38,620 bases of DNA, taken from Bacteroidota bacterium. Lineage in GTDB: Bacteria > Bacteroidota > Bacteroidia > Bacteroidales > JADFUO01. The position numbers and the translations under genes were made by a program. The notes under the pieces were generated by a model. It did not search any database. It was given only the letters and a program-made list of their open reading frames with translations, and had not been told where the DNA came from. Positions 16,513-25,183 of the stretch are shown here, piece after piece (position 1 is the stretch's first letter; the number at the start of each line of letters is the position of its first letter). The stretch spans positions 1-38,620 of the forward strand of contig JAUXFX010000007.1 of the NCBI GenBank assembly GCA_030622635.1, in the 5' to 3' direction.

Positions 16513-16594
16513 AAACATTCCATTTCTCTTGTTGAAAGATAGTCGGAAAAAATAAATTATGTCCATCTGAAAATATTATAGAAATGGAATGTTT
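16513..16594. repeat. Interspersed palindromic element, copy C
   Basis: AAACATTCCATTTCT (16513-16527) and AGAAATGGAATGTTT (16580-16594) pair perfectly; length 82 bp. It lies in the convergent gap NUDIX/osmC, with its right arm 6 bp beyond the osmC stop. The flank GTCAGTCCATAAAGTCC (16482-16498) recurs near copy D and, in altered form, after the kamA-like stop. Confidence 0.85.
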
Positions 16595-16600
16595 ATGAAT

Positions 16601-17017
16601 TTACTTGAGAATTACAATTTCATGAGTAATTTCAGCACTTTTCTTTATAAGTTCACTTACACCGCAATATTTATCCTGCGAAAGATTAATTGCTTTTTTA
16701 ATTTTATCCAAAGGCAAATTATCACCTTTAAAAGTATATGTAATATGGATTTTGTAATAATATTTCGGATGTTCCTCTGTTAATTCCCCGTCAACCGAAA
16801 CATTAAAATAATCGGGTTTTACACGCATTTTGGCTAATATTGAAATAACATCCATTCCTGTACAACCTCCCAAAGAAGCAAGTGTTAAAGGTTTGGGACG
16901 CGGACCTGTGTTTTTGCCACCAACCTTTTCTTCAGCATCAATTCTTATTTTAAAATCATTAACATTAGCTTCAAATGCCATTTCACCAAGCCATGTGCAA
17001 TCAACTTTATTTTTCAT
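16601..17017 (-). CDS. OsmC/Ohr-family redox protein
   Basis: Member of the OsmC-like family, small cytoplasmic thiol proteins, many of which reduce organic hydroperoxides. The 138 residues carry both family cysteines: C52 in LASLGGCTGMDV and C118 in QDKYCGVSEL. The GPRPKPLTLASLGGC stretch is typical of the YhfA-like branch rather than classic Ohr, so the substrate is uncertain. The gene starts 6 bp after the stop of the T9SS gene upstream (17024), so the two may share a transcript although their roles look unrelated. Confidence 0.88.
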   Translation of the reverse strand: MKNKVDCTWLGEMAFEANVNDFKIRIDAEEKVGGKNTGPRPKPLTLASLGGCTGMDVISILAKMRVKPDYFNVSVDGELTEEHPKYYYKIHITYTFKGDNLPLDKIKKAINLSQDKYCGVSELIKKSAEITHEIVILK

Positions 17018-17023
17018 TATATT

Positions 17024-18586
17024 TTAATTTACCAGCAATTTTTCACTTCCAACAATTCCAATATCAGATATCAACCTAACCAAATACAATCCCTTCTTCC
17101 AGCCCTCCACATTCACCTCAACCTCCGTTTGCCCTTTGGTAACCTTTATTTCCTTAACCTTCCTACCAAAAAGATCGAATACTTCAATTACACAAGGACT
17201 AACTTGAAACCTGATCCCGAAAACTTTCGTTATTGAAACATGGAATTTATCGGTTGCCGGATTAGGATAAACCCACCCCTGCAATTCCTTTTCTGCCTGT
17301 TTTACTATTTCCTCAATATCTACAATTGTACAATTACAATCTATTGTATCCGAAGCAATGGGATAAGGACAGAGCGTGTCATATTCATACTGGCCATTGT
17401 ATAAAGTATCAAACTCCAGGTTGCTGTTAATTTTCCATAAATAAATATCACAATTGCCGTCTAAGCAAAAACCTCCGGTCATTACAATTTTACCATCATG
17501 GGTGATATCTGCACCTTGAATACAATTAAGGGCAATTATTAAAGTACGCTCATTAATAACATTACCAAGTGTATCAAGCAAATAACAATTATTATAACAG
17601 GAATCCAAATTCATGCACCAGCTTGCACCAACTACGAGCGTTGAATCGTTTAAGAAATCAAGAGTTGATGCCTGTCCATATTCTGAAAAAGAGACAATAT
17701 CTTTATAATAAAGTTGCTCCCCGTTGTTGCTTATTTTGAACAATGCAGGATGGTCCATTTCATTTTTATCGGCTATTTCAATATGCTTACCAACGGAATA
17801 GTAATTGTTGTATTGGTCTTGTTTCGAATAAAATGCAATTCCATAAAAATACTCTTCAATTCCCCAGGGCAGTTCCCACAACTCGTTACCGGATGAATCA
17901 ACCTTGATCCAGTAAGGCCTGATCCAACCCGGATCTACCTGTCCGGGTTGGGGGTAATAACACTTTCCTGTGATCAGAAAATTTGTATCAGACGTGACAA
18001 TTATTTCATAAGGATCTTCATTAAATAGCTTTGGATCGCTTTGGGCATAGAGTTTTTGCCAGATAAGTTCCCCATCAGTAGTTAACTTGAATAACCAGAT
18101 ACGTTCATCATGCAAATTTGTTCCATGATACTTGACAAGTGCAATGACATTACCTCCGGGTATTTTCTTTATATCCACACCATATTCCGAATCATGCGGT
18201 ATATGGAATATTTTGCACCATTGTTCTTCACCACATGCATTGAGTTTTAGGATATATGTATCCCACCATGGATCGAGCAATGCAGTTGCTCCGATTATAT
18301 AAAAGTCTCCATTATCTGACTGAAATATTGTACTCATGGGAAAAATTTCATCCGGACGTAAATATTTCTGCCACAGGATTTCCCCGTTAATATCCGTTTT
18401 TATTATCCAGCCATGTTTTAAAATATCTCCTTCCATAAGATTTCCAACAATTATATATCCAAAATCATAAGTTTCAAATACTTCATTACTATAAACCGAA
18501 ATATTATCTCCATATATTTTTGGCCAGTTTTGTGCTTCTGATAGGAAGTTAACAAATAATAATATTATCAAAAAAAGATTTTTCAT
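17024..18586 (-). CDS. T9SS-sorted propeller-like secreted protein (family A)
   Basis: A signal peptide (MKNLFLIILLFVNFLSEAQ) is followed by repeated strands of the type GWIIKTDINGEILWQKYL and YWIKVDSSGNELWELPW, suggesting a beta-propeller. The body ends in TLCPYPIASDTIDCNCTIVDIEEIV. A type A sorting domain lies at ~430-520 (VYPNPATDKFHVS ... GIRFQVSPCVIEVFDLFGRK ... GLYLVRLISD). It is a diverged relative of the three family A genes at 32124-38620 and, like them, has an extra FQVS-containing stretch inside the sorting domain. Function unknown; exported by T9SS. Confidence 0.85.
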   Translation of the reverse strand: MKNLFLIILLFVNFLSEAQNWPKIYGDNISVYSNEVFETYDFGYIIVGNLMEGDILKHGWIIKTDINGEILWQKYLRPDEIFPMSTIFQSDNGDFYIIGATALLDPWWDTYILKLNACGEEQWCKIFHIPHDSEYGVDIKKIPGGNVIALVKYHGTNLHDERIWLFKLTTDGELIWQKLYAQSDPKLFNEDPYEIIVTSDTNFLITGKCYYPQPGQVDPGWIRPYWIKVDSSGNELWELPWGIEEYFYGIAFYSKQDQYNNYYSVGKHIEIADKNEMDHPALFKISNNGEQLYYKDIVSFSEYGQASTLDFLNDSTLVVGASWCMNLDSCYNNCYLLDTLGNVINERTLIIALNCIQGADITHDGKIVMTGGFCLDGNCDIYLWKINSNLEFDTLYNGQYEYDTLCPYPIASDTIDCNCTIVDIEEIVKQAEKELQGWVYPNPATDKFHVSITKVFGIRFQVSPCVIEVFDLFGRKVKEIKVTKGQTEVEVNVEGWKKGLYLVRLISDIGIVGSEKLLVN

Positions 18587-18717
18587 ATTACAAAAATATA
18601 TAAATCCAGTTTAAAAAGTAAGAATTAAAATGATACTCAACCATAATATTCAATATATAACTATTTTTTTGCAAAAATATTTAAAATCCAAACACATAAA
18701 CTTTAAAAAATATAGCA

Positions 18718-19791
18718 CTAATTAAAATAAAACTCACCCGGAATAATTCCAACTTTAAACGAATCAACAGCAGTACCGGTAACTGCATTATATCTAAAAA
18801 ACCATCCGTCCTGAACAAAATCAAGTGGGTCGGTAGCGTAAATATACTCTGTTGAATTATCAAATCCCAAACCATAAAAACCGGCAGGACGATCAATCAA
18901 TAATGTTAAATTTAATTCTGTTGAATTAATATCAAAGCTATAAACTCCACCGGGATATTTATAATACAAAATATTTTCATTCTTATTTATTATTAGTTTT
19001 TCGGGATGTTCTGATGTTGTGGGGAAAGCAAAATCCTCTTCAATTGAATAATCATCAGGATTAATACAAATAAAATGACCTTCGGTATCATCCGGCTGCG
19101 GCCAGCCATTCCATCCGTTACCTGAACACATAACCCAAACTTTGCCGTTCATATCAAGTTGAATCCCAGTTGGCTTTTTTTCAACATTAATTGTTGCTAT
19201 TACATTATCTGTTTGAGTATCAATAACTGTAATTGTACTATCAATACCAAATCCGCCCTGATTTAATACAAAAACTTTGTTTCCGGACAAAAGCATTTTT
19301 TCAGGACCTGTTCCTGTCGGAATTGTTTTTATTTCTGTATTAGTATTCAAATCTATAACCGATACAACATTATTCCAGCTTGTAACATAAGCTTTAGTAT
19401 TGTTAATGCCTAAAAAATATCTCGGCAAAACTATACCTTCAATAGTAGCTGTTGAAACAAAATCTTTTTCATCAACAACTTCAATTTTATTTGCATTATT
19501 TACAACAATATACGCCTTTTCATTAAATACTTCAATTGACTGAACAATGTTTCCCAAAACTTCACCATTTACTTGTTCAAAAACATTATTCAAAACTTTT
19601 AAACTGTCCCTGTAAAAAATACTTACAGTACCTGTCCCGGTCTGAAACGGTCCTTCATTTGCAATAAATACCCTGTTGTCGGATATTTGCGGAATTGGTG
19701 CCGGTTCATCTTTATCTTTTTTACAACCGGTAATTGTAGCAATTAAAATACTACTGATAATTAATAACTGTGTAATTTTCATTTTTTTCAT
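18718..19791 (-). CDS. btuG: BtuG-like cobalamin-binding surface lipoprotein
   Basis: In Bacteroides, BtuG is a surface beta-propeller lipoprotein that captures vitamin B12 with very high affinity and hands it to BtuB. Here a lipoprotein signal peptide ends in the lipobox TITGC (Cys near 23) with a charged KKDKDEP linker. The rest is a YncE/DUF5074-like propeller: VFIANEGPFQTGTGTVSIFY, VVSVIDLNTNTEIKTIPTGT, TVIDTQTDNVIATI, GKVWVMCSGNGWNGWP. The start at 19791 (or 19782) overlaps the 3' end of btuB by 41 (or 32) bp, implying translational coupling. The identification rests on this context (riboswitch-btuB-btuG) plus the fold type; direct B12 binding is inference. Confidence 0.78.
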   Translation of the reverse strand: MKKMKITQLLIISSILIATITGCKKDKDEPAPIPQISDNRVFIANEGPFQTGTGTVSIFYRDSLKVLNNVFEQVNGEVLGNIVQSIEVFNEKAYIVVNNANKIEVVDEKDFVSTATIEGIVLPRYFLGINNTKAYVTSWNNVVSVIDLNTNTEIKTIPTGTGPEKMLLSGNKVFVLNQGGFGIDSTITVIDTQTDNVIATINVEKKPTGIQLDMNGKVWVMCSGNGWNGWPQPDDTEGHFICINPDDYSIEEDFAFPTTSEHPEKLIINKNENILYYKYPGGVYSFDINSTELNLTLLIDRPAGFYGLGFDNSTEYIYATDPLDFVQDGWFFRYNAVTGTAVDSFKVGIIPGEFYFN

Positions 19792-21700
19792 AATAATTAA
19801 TTTTAAGGTTTAACAATATATTTATTGATCTTCCAGGCATTTGCCTGTATTTAATTGCCTGATAATTTACATTCCAAAGATTATTTATGTTAATCTGAAG
19901 ATTTAAAGCACTACTTTTAAAATGAAATTCCTTTGATATGCTGAAATTTCCTAATGAATAAGCAGGGACAAAGTCTTTATTATCCCTGCTTGTATAACTT
20001 TTCCCTGTATAATTTTGATTATAGGAAAGACTAAAAGTTCTGTAATCAAAACTTATTTGCACAAAGAAATTATGTAAAGGAGTATATATTAATTGTTTTT
20101 TATAAGTGTTATCATTGCCGGATAATTTTTTTTGATTAGTTGATTTTGAATATGTGTAGCCCTCTGAAAGATTTATTCCAAGATTATTGAAATTTAATTT
20201 AGTTTTTCCGGAAAATTCAAATCCCCTTGCCCATACTTTTTGAATGTTATCAGGCGTCCAGAAATTATAAACACTATCGGGATGCCAGATAATCCAGTTG
20301 TCAACCGATGAACTGTAAGCCGTTAATACAAATTCGGAATAATATAATTTATTACTTTTATTTTCGATTTTAAAAATAATGCTTGCTTCCTCGTTCCAGC
20401 TTATTTCGGGTTTAAGGTTTTCATTACCGCCGGGTTGCCAGTAGCGATCGTTAAGAGTTGGTGCCCTGAAATTTCTTGAAATATTAATTTTACCATAAAT
20501 AATTTTCCAGATTTTTCCTTCAAATCCCAATGAAGGATTAAGCTGTGCAACATACCCCTGAATAAACTCCTGCCTGATATTTAGGTTTGACAACCAGTTT
20601 ATTTTTGGTATCTTTTGCTGAAAAGAAAGAAAAACTGCAAACAGGTTCTGTTGTTTAATTCCATTATAATATTGTACATCAGCATTATTAAATGTAAAAT
20701 TTGCTCCTATGTTGACAACAGAATTTTTCCAAAAACTTTTCTTTAGCTCAAATTCGGAAATTAATTTGTTTGTTTTAATTACTGAATTAATATCACAAAC
20801 ACTATCTACATAATTCAGGTAATCAAAAAAATAAGCTGCTTTTGCAGTTAACAAACCATTATTAATGTTTTTTAACCAATAAACCGAAGAGCGAACAGAT
20901 TTATCAATCTGATAAGCCGAAAAGTTTGCGGTTGTCAGGGTTGGAGGTATTTCCCTGTTGGCATATTGAAACCATATACTTGCTTTCAAATATTGTTTGT
21001 TTGAAAATTGCCTGCTTAATTCCTGTATAATTCCAAAATTTGTTAATGCAGCATTTTTCTGGTATTCAATTTTATCATTATTTTCAAATGGAAAATCATT
21101 TTTTTGTTTATTAAAAATAACTCCTGTTGACGAATTCCAATTTTTATTTGAGAATGTTGCCTTTAACTGTGCTGAATATTTTTGGAAGCTTCCATAAGAA
21201 ACTCCGGCATCAATTCCGGTATATTTACTAAAAACCGGCGAATTATTCAAATGAATGCTTCCTCCGATATTTCCGCTTCCATATAAGGAGCTTGTACCTC
21301 CGTTTTGGATTTTAATTGATTTAAAGAAAAATACAGGAATTAATGAAAGGTCAACAATTGCAATATTAGGCGGGTCAATAGCAAAACCGTTCCAGAAAAA
21401 ACCTGTCTGACTTGCTGATGTTCCCCTGAATGAAATAGTAGCAAGACTGCCTTGCCCATAAGATTTAATATACAGAGGAGTTTGTTCGGTTAAAAGCTGG
21501 CTCAACGATGATGTTCTGTGCCTTTCGATTACAACAGAATCTATGTTGGTTATATTCAATCCTGTTGAAAAATCATTTAATCTGCCGGCACTGATATTTA
21601 CTTCTGATAACTGATAAACCGTATCAATTGTATTACTTTGAGAATGTAATTGTATTGAAAACAATACGACAAAAAATATTAATATAAAACGTATTAACAT
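19751..21700 (-). CDS. btuB: TonB-dependent vitamin B12 receptor (BtuB-like)
   Basis: Outer-membrane transporter for cobalamin, energised by TonB. It has a signal peptide (MLIRFILIFFVVLFSIQLHS), a plug domain (~30-150; ISAGRLNDF, SSLSQLLTEQTPLYIKSYGQ, then ISFRGTSASQTGFFWNGFAI and GTSSLYGSGNIGGSIHLNN) and a ~500-residue barrel with the TonB-receptor motif NFRAPTLNDRYW...GNENLKPEISWNEE. The 649 residues match BtuB-like receptors. The last strand is expected near INILLNLKIN; the 13 or so residues after it (YYEKNENYTVINYQ) overlap the btuG start and may be unstructured. A cobalamin riboswitch ~230 bp upstream supports B12 as substrate. Confidence 0.9.
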   Translation of the reverse strand: MLIRFILIFFVVLFSIQLHSQSNTIDTVYQLSEVNISAGRLNDFSTGLNITNIDSVVIERHRTSSLSQLLTEQTPLYIKSYGQGSLATISFRGTSASQTGFFWNGFAIDPPNIAIVDLSLIPVFFFKSIKIQNGGTSSLYGSGNIGGSIHLNNSPVFSKYTGIDAGVSYGSFQKYSAQLKATFSNKNWNSSTGVIFNKQKNDFPFENNDKIEYQKNAALTNFGIIQELSRQFSNKQYLKASIWFQYANREIPPTLTTANFSAYQIDKSVRSSVYWLKNINNGLLTAKAAYFFDYLNYVDSVCDINSVIKTNKLISEFELKKSFWKNSVVNIGANFTFNNADVQYYNGIKQQNLFAVFLSFQQKIPKINWLSNLNIRQEFIQGYVAQLNPSLGFEGKIWKIIYGKINISRNFRAPTLNDRYWQPGGNENLKPEISWNEEASIIFKIENKSNKLYYSEFVLTAYSSSVDNWIIWHPDSVYNFWTPDNIQKVWARGFEFSGKTKLNFNNLGINLSEGYTYSKSTNQKKLSGNDNTYKKQLIYTPLHNFFVQISFDYRTFSLSYNQNYTGKSYTSRDNKDFVPAYSLGNFSISKEFHFKSSALNLQININNLWNVNYQAIKYRQMPGRSINILLNLKINYYEKNENYTVINYQ

Positions 21701-21818
21701 TGTATTTGATTCTTTGTTGGTTTTAAATATAGTTCAAAATTAAAACCAAATTCGTTGAGAATTAATAAACAGTTGCGGGTTACCTATTACGGGTTGTTTA
21801 AAAACTCGAAACACGCAA

Positions 21819-21837
21819 CTCGCAACTCGCAACTGTA
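21819..21837. repeat. CGCAACT tandem repeat
   Basis: CGCAACT is repeated three times (ACGCAACTCGCAACTCGCAACT), preceded by ACTCGAAACACG, between the riboswitch and the btuB start. It is another short-period array of this genome. Confidence 0.6.
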
Positions 21838-21929
21838 TTCAAAACCTTAGGAAATAAACCGGAATAAATTTATGTTTGAAAAATTTACTCATTGCCTTTT
21901 AACCCGAAAGCTTTGAAATTTTTAATAAA

Positions 21930-22110
21930 AATGGCAGGTCTTCTGACTTACTCCCCTTTTGAATGCCTTCCCATCTAACAATTAACAGACAGTGACAAGA
22001 GAACTTCAAAAAGTTGAAAAGAGCTTACAGCAGCGGGAACTGTTCAGGACTTTCACCTGATTCCCTATTATGTTTTATTTCTAAGAAGCAGAAATAAAAA
22101 CACCATTAAT
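21930..22110 (-). ncRNA. Cobalamin (B12) riboswitch
   Basis: Read on the minus strand, the expected blocks appear in order. A 5' stem is followed by GGGAATCAGGTGAAAGTCC, then TGAACAGTTCCCGCTGCTGT and AAGCTC. The variable P-region is followed by TTGTCACTGTC (the GCCACTG position), ATGGGAAGGC and finally the B12 box AGTCAGAAGACCTGCC (21948-21933). It lies upstream of btuB in the right orientation and is expected to shut off btuB-btuG when adenosylcobalamin or a related form is bound. Confidence 0.93.
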
Positions 22111-22203
22111 TTGTGCAAATATATAAAAATTTAAATTATAAATGAAAAATTTTAAATTAAAAAACCTTATGGAATAATATATAAATTATAACAATGATAA
22201 TTT

Positions 22204-22291
22204 GTTTGACGTTTGACGTTTGATGTTTGATGTTTGACGTTTGACGTTTGATGTTTGATGTTTGACGTTTGACGTTTGATGTTTGATGTTT
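22204..22291. repeat. GTTTGAC/GTTTGAT heptamer array with a 28-bp higher order
   Basis: Twelve heptamers run without a break from 22204 to 22287: GTTTGAC twice then GTTTGAT twice, and this 28-bp unit occurs exactly three times, followed by a partial GTTT. It lies in the divergent gap between the B12 riboswitch and the gene at 22569. Confidence 0.9.
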
Positions 22292-22364
22292 ATTAAAAAA
22301 TTTCAGTCATTCAGTCCGGAATAATATGTAATATTTAATTGCTTTTCATACTGCATTTGAAGAA

Positions 22365-22472
22365 GCTGGTAAGCGGTTAAAAACAAACAAGCTACTGTTG
22401 ATTCTAACTGGATAAAATATCTTGAAATTAGTATAAGCCAGTAAATAGTTCATAACCGCTAACCAGCTTTAC
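22365..22472. repeat. Inverted pair AAGCTGGTAAGCGGTT / AACCGCTAACCAGCTT
   Basis: The two ~16-base arms, about 75 bp apart, are complementary apart from one internal mismatch next to the AGCGG core. The same core is in the hairpin at 1232-1258. It probably belongs to a REP-like family. Confidence 0.6.
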
Positions 22473-22510
22473 CATTAACTGATTTAATTCAACCTTTAAC
22501 TGATTCATAG

Positions 22511-22542
22511 TTGACAAAAATTGAATTTATTTTGTATATTGC
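22511..22542 (+). promoter_or_regulatory. Candidate promoter for the YCF48-like gene
   Basis: TTGACA (22511-22516) and TATATTGC (22535-22542) are 18 bases apart, fitting both a sigma-70 pattern and, loosely, the Bacteroidota TTG/TAnnTTTG pattern. The box lies 26 bases before the ATG at 22569. Confidence 0.4.
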
Positions 22543-22568
22543 AATTTCTTTCCTAAAATAATCTTATC

Positions 22569-25163
22569 ATGAAAAAAATTAAAATTTTATTTCTTTCATT
22601 AGCATGTTTCTTAAATGTTAATATTTCTATTTCCCAAACCATTTGGCAACGTGTAAATCCATCAATACCCCTTATTGATTTAAATGATGTGTTTTTTGTA
22701 AATGATCAGCAAGCTTGGGCTGTTGGAGATGATGGCTTAGTTATTAAAACTATTGACGCTGGAGTTACCTGGCAGGAACAAAATTATTTTAACACAAATA
22801 ATCATACCAATGTATTTTTTGTTAATGAAAGTTTTGGCTGGATTATAGGTTATTATTCAAATGTTTACAAAACTATAAATGGTGGTGAAGAATGGAATAA
22901 AGTAATTGTAGATAGTAATAATTATACTTATTATTATTCAATTTATTTTATTGACGAAAATACAGGTTGGACAGGAAACTCTTATGGAGGTATCTATAAA
23001 ACAATGGATGGAGGACAAGTATGGAATTTCCAAAATTCTAACAGCACCTCTCGTATTAAAAAATTATTTTTTATTGATGAAAATACAGGATGGGCAATTA
23101 CAGGAAAGACAGAGCTATTAAAAACCACTAATGGAGGACAGGAATGGATTAAAACGGAATTTGTGGAATATGGAAATCTTTTTTATGATATTTTTTTTAT
23201 TAATGAATTAAAAGGTTGGGTTGGAGCTTATAACGGTTTTTTATTAAAAACAAATAACGGAGGAGAAAATTGGGATACGGTTTTTTTAAATACAAATAAA
23301 AGTATAATAAAAGTGCAATTCTTTGACAATAATAATGGTAAAGCATTAACTAAAAATGAATGTTTCATTACAACAGATGGAGGTGAGAACTGGACAATAA
23401 TACAATTTGGCGGATATGAAGACATAAATGCTGCATATTTTGTCAATGAAAATTTTGGATGTGCAGTTGGTGAAAACGGGAAAGTGTTTCATACTTATGA
23501 CGGTGGTTATGTCTGGGAACAATATTATCCGGGTACTATTGAAGCTCTTAGTAGCATTTGTGTTGCAGATGAAAATAAAGTTTATGCAGTAGGGAGTAAT
23601 GGGACTATAGTATTTAGTGATAATGCAGGTGAATCATGGTTTGACCAAAATTCAAATACCACAGAGTTTTTGAATGATGTTTGTTTTATTGATGAAAATA
23701 CAGGTTGGGTTATTGGCAACTCAAGTACAGTATTATATACAAGCAATGGTGGAACTGACTGGATTACAAAATATATTTATACTTATAAAGATTTAAACGC
23801 AATTACATTTACTAATCCTGAAACAGGATGGATAACAGGTAATTCCGGTATTATTTTTAAGACTATTGATTCCGGTGAAAATTGGCTTGAACAATCATCC
23901 GGTATAACAACTGATTTTAATGATATTGAATTTATTGACACTGAAAATGGATGGATCGTAGGTGACAACGGGATTATTATGCATACCTCTGACGGAGGAA
24001 CTAATTGGATAATTCAGGATACGGTTGGAGATAAGCCCTTAAACTCTGTATGCTTTGTTGATCAAAATAAGGGTTGGATTGCAGGATATGATTATATTTT
24101 GAATACAATAAATGGCGGTGATGAATGGACAATTCAATACACTTCAAGTTTTTCCCCACGTCTTTACTCAATAATATTTACAGATGATTTAAACGGCTGG
24201 GTTTGTGGCAGAAAAATTGCCTTGCATACTACAAATGGAGGTTTAAACTGGGTTGAACAAAACACAGGTACAGGTGTACACGAGTTTTTATATAGTATAA
24301 CTTTTATTGATAATCAAAACGGGTATATTGCAGGAGCAAATGGCAACGTATTATTTACAAATAATGGCACATGTCTTGCTCCATATATAATCCAGAAGCC
24401 TGGAGATACGGTTGTTTGTACAGGCGGTGAAATCTCAATTGAATTGGATGTAATCGGAACTTCATTAAACTTCCAATGGTTTAATACAGGGGATTCTGTT
24501 TCGGGTGCAACAACAAACACCCTAATTATAAATCCTGTTACTGTTTATGATGCCGGTTTGTATAATTGCCAAATTTTTAATGAAGGAGGATCAATAATGA
24601 GTGGTATTTTTATGCTTACGGTTATGACTCCTCCTGAAATTACCGGACATCCCACAGACATTACAGCTAATATCAATACTTATATTACATTTAATTTAGC
24701 AGTAACAGGAACATTGCCTTTTTTTTATCAATGGCAAAAAAATGGAGTTGACATTCCCGGAGGTAATTTTCATATCTATCCAATTGAATCAGTCCAATTA
24801 AGCGATACCGGCTATTATAGTTGCAGGATTATTAATGATTGTGATACGGTATATACTGATGCTGCTAAATTAACTGTAATTGATAATACTGGAATTAATG
24901 AAATGGATATTAGTCAATGCATTAATATTTTTCCAAACCCTGCTTCCAACGAAATATTTATTAAATTCAATAAAATATTTTGGAATGAATATGTTCAAAT
25001 ATCTGTTTTTGATATAATGGGTAATAATATCCATCTGATAAAATACAGAGCAGATAATAATAATGTTTTAAAAATCAATTGTACGAATTTCCCCGGAGGA
25101 ATTTATTTTTTAAAAGTTCAGGATAAAAAAATGTCAGTAATGAAAAAAATTATTTTATTATAA
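22569..25163 (+). CDS. Secreted YCF48-like repeat protein with two Ig-like domains and a T9SS tail
   Basis: A signal peptide (MKKIKILFLSLACFLNVNIS) is followed by about 13 repeats of ~45 residues. They share the strand pair (F/L)-K-T-x-(D/N)-G-G-x-x-W, such as YKTINGGEEWNKV, LLKTTNGGQEWIKTE and MHTSDGGTNWIIQ, and F-(I/V)-(D/N)-E-N-x-G-W. This is the BNR/YCF48 propeller type also found in photosystem II assembly factor HCF136, without any photosynthetic meaning here. Two Ig-like domains follow (~601-772, with FQWFNTGDSVSG and YQWQKNGVDIPGG), then a type A sorting domain (~775-864, INIFPNPASNEIFIKFN ... FPGGIYFLKV). An extracellular or cell-surface protein; ligand unknown. Monocistronic by spacing. 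Confidence 0.88.
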   Translation: MKKIKILFLSLACFLNVNISISQTIWQRVNPSIPLIDLNDVFFVNDQQAWAVGDDGLVIKTIDAGVTWQEQNYFNTNNHTNVFFVNESFGWIIGYYSNVYKTINGGEEWNKVIVDSNNYTYYYSIYFIDENTGWTGNSYGGIYKTMDGGQVWNFQNSNSTSRIKKLFFIDENTGWAITGKTELLKTTNGGQEWIKTEFVEYGNLFYDIFFINELKGWVGAYNGFLLKTNNGGENWDTVFLNTNKSIIKVQFFDNNNGKALTKNECFITTDGGENWTIIQFGGYEDINAAYFVNENFGCAVGENGKVFHTYDGGYVWEQYYPGTIEALSSICVADENKVYAVGSNGTIVFSDNAGESWFDQNSNTTEFLNDVCFIDENTGWVIGNSSTVLYTSNGGTDWITKYIYTYKDLNAITFTNPETGWITGNSGIIFKTIDSGENWLEQSSGITTDFNDIEFIDTENGWIVGDNGIIMHTSDGGTNWIIQDTVGDKPLNSVCFVDQNKGWIAGYDYILNTINGGDEWTIQYTSSFSPRLYSIIFTDDLNGWVCGRKIALHTTNGGLNWVEQNTGTGVHEFLYSITFIDNQNGYIAGANGNVLFTNNGTCLAPYIIQKPGDTVVCTGGEISIELDVIGTSLNFQWFNTGDSVSGATTNTLIINPVTVYDAGLYNCQIFNEGGSIMSGIFMLTVMTPPEITGHPTDITANINTYITFNLAVTGTLPFFYQWQKNGVDIPGGNFHIYPIESVQLSDTGYYSCRIINDCDTVYTDAAKLTVIDNTGINEMDISQCINIFPNPASNEIFIKFNKIFWNEYVQISVFDIMGNNIHLIKYRADNNNVLKINCTNFPGGIYFLKVQDKKMSVMKKIILL

Positions 25164-25183
25164 TTGAGTATGGTCTAAAAAGA

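Larger units (their letters stand above)
21701..22568. other. Divergent regulatory region btuB / YCF48-like gene
   Basis: Holds a CGCAACT array (21819-21837), the cobalamin riboswitch (21930-22110), the heptamer array (22204-22291), the REP-like inverted pair (22365-22472) and a candidate promoter for the rightward gene. No additional coding region is seen. Confidence 0.5.

Noticed and set aside
22204-22291. Heptamer array as a CRISPR-like or iteron origin
   Set aside because: There are no spacers, and no replication initiator gene or DnaA boxes are recognised nearby; the array is a simple tandem repeat.
22569-24370. YCF48-like repeats as evidence of photosynthesis genes
   Set aside because: These repeats are widespread in secreted bacterial proteins, and this protein has a signal peptide, Ig-like domains and a T9SS tail.
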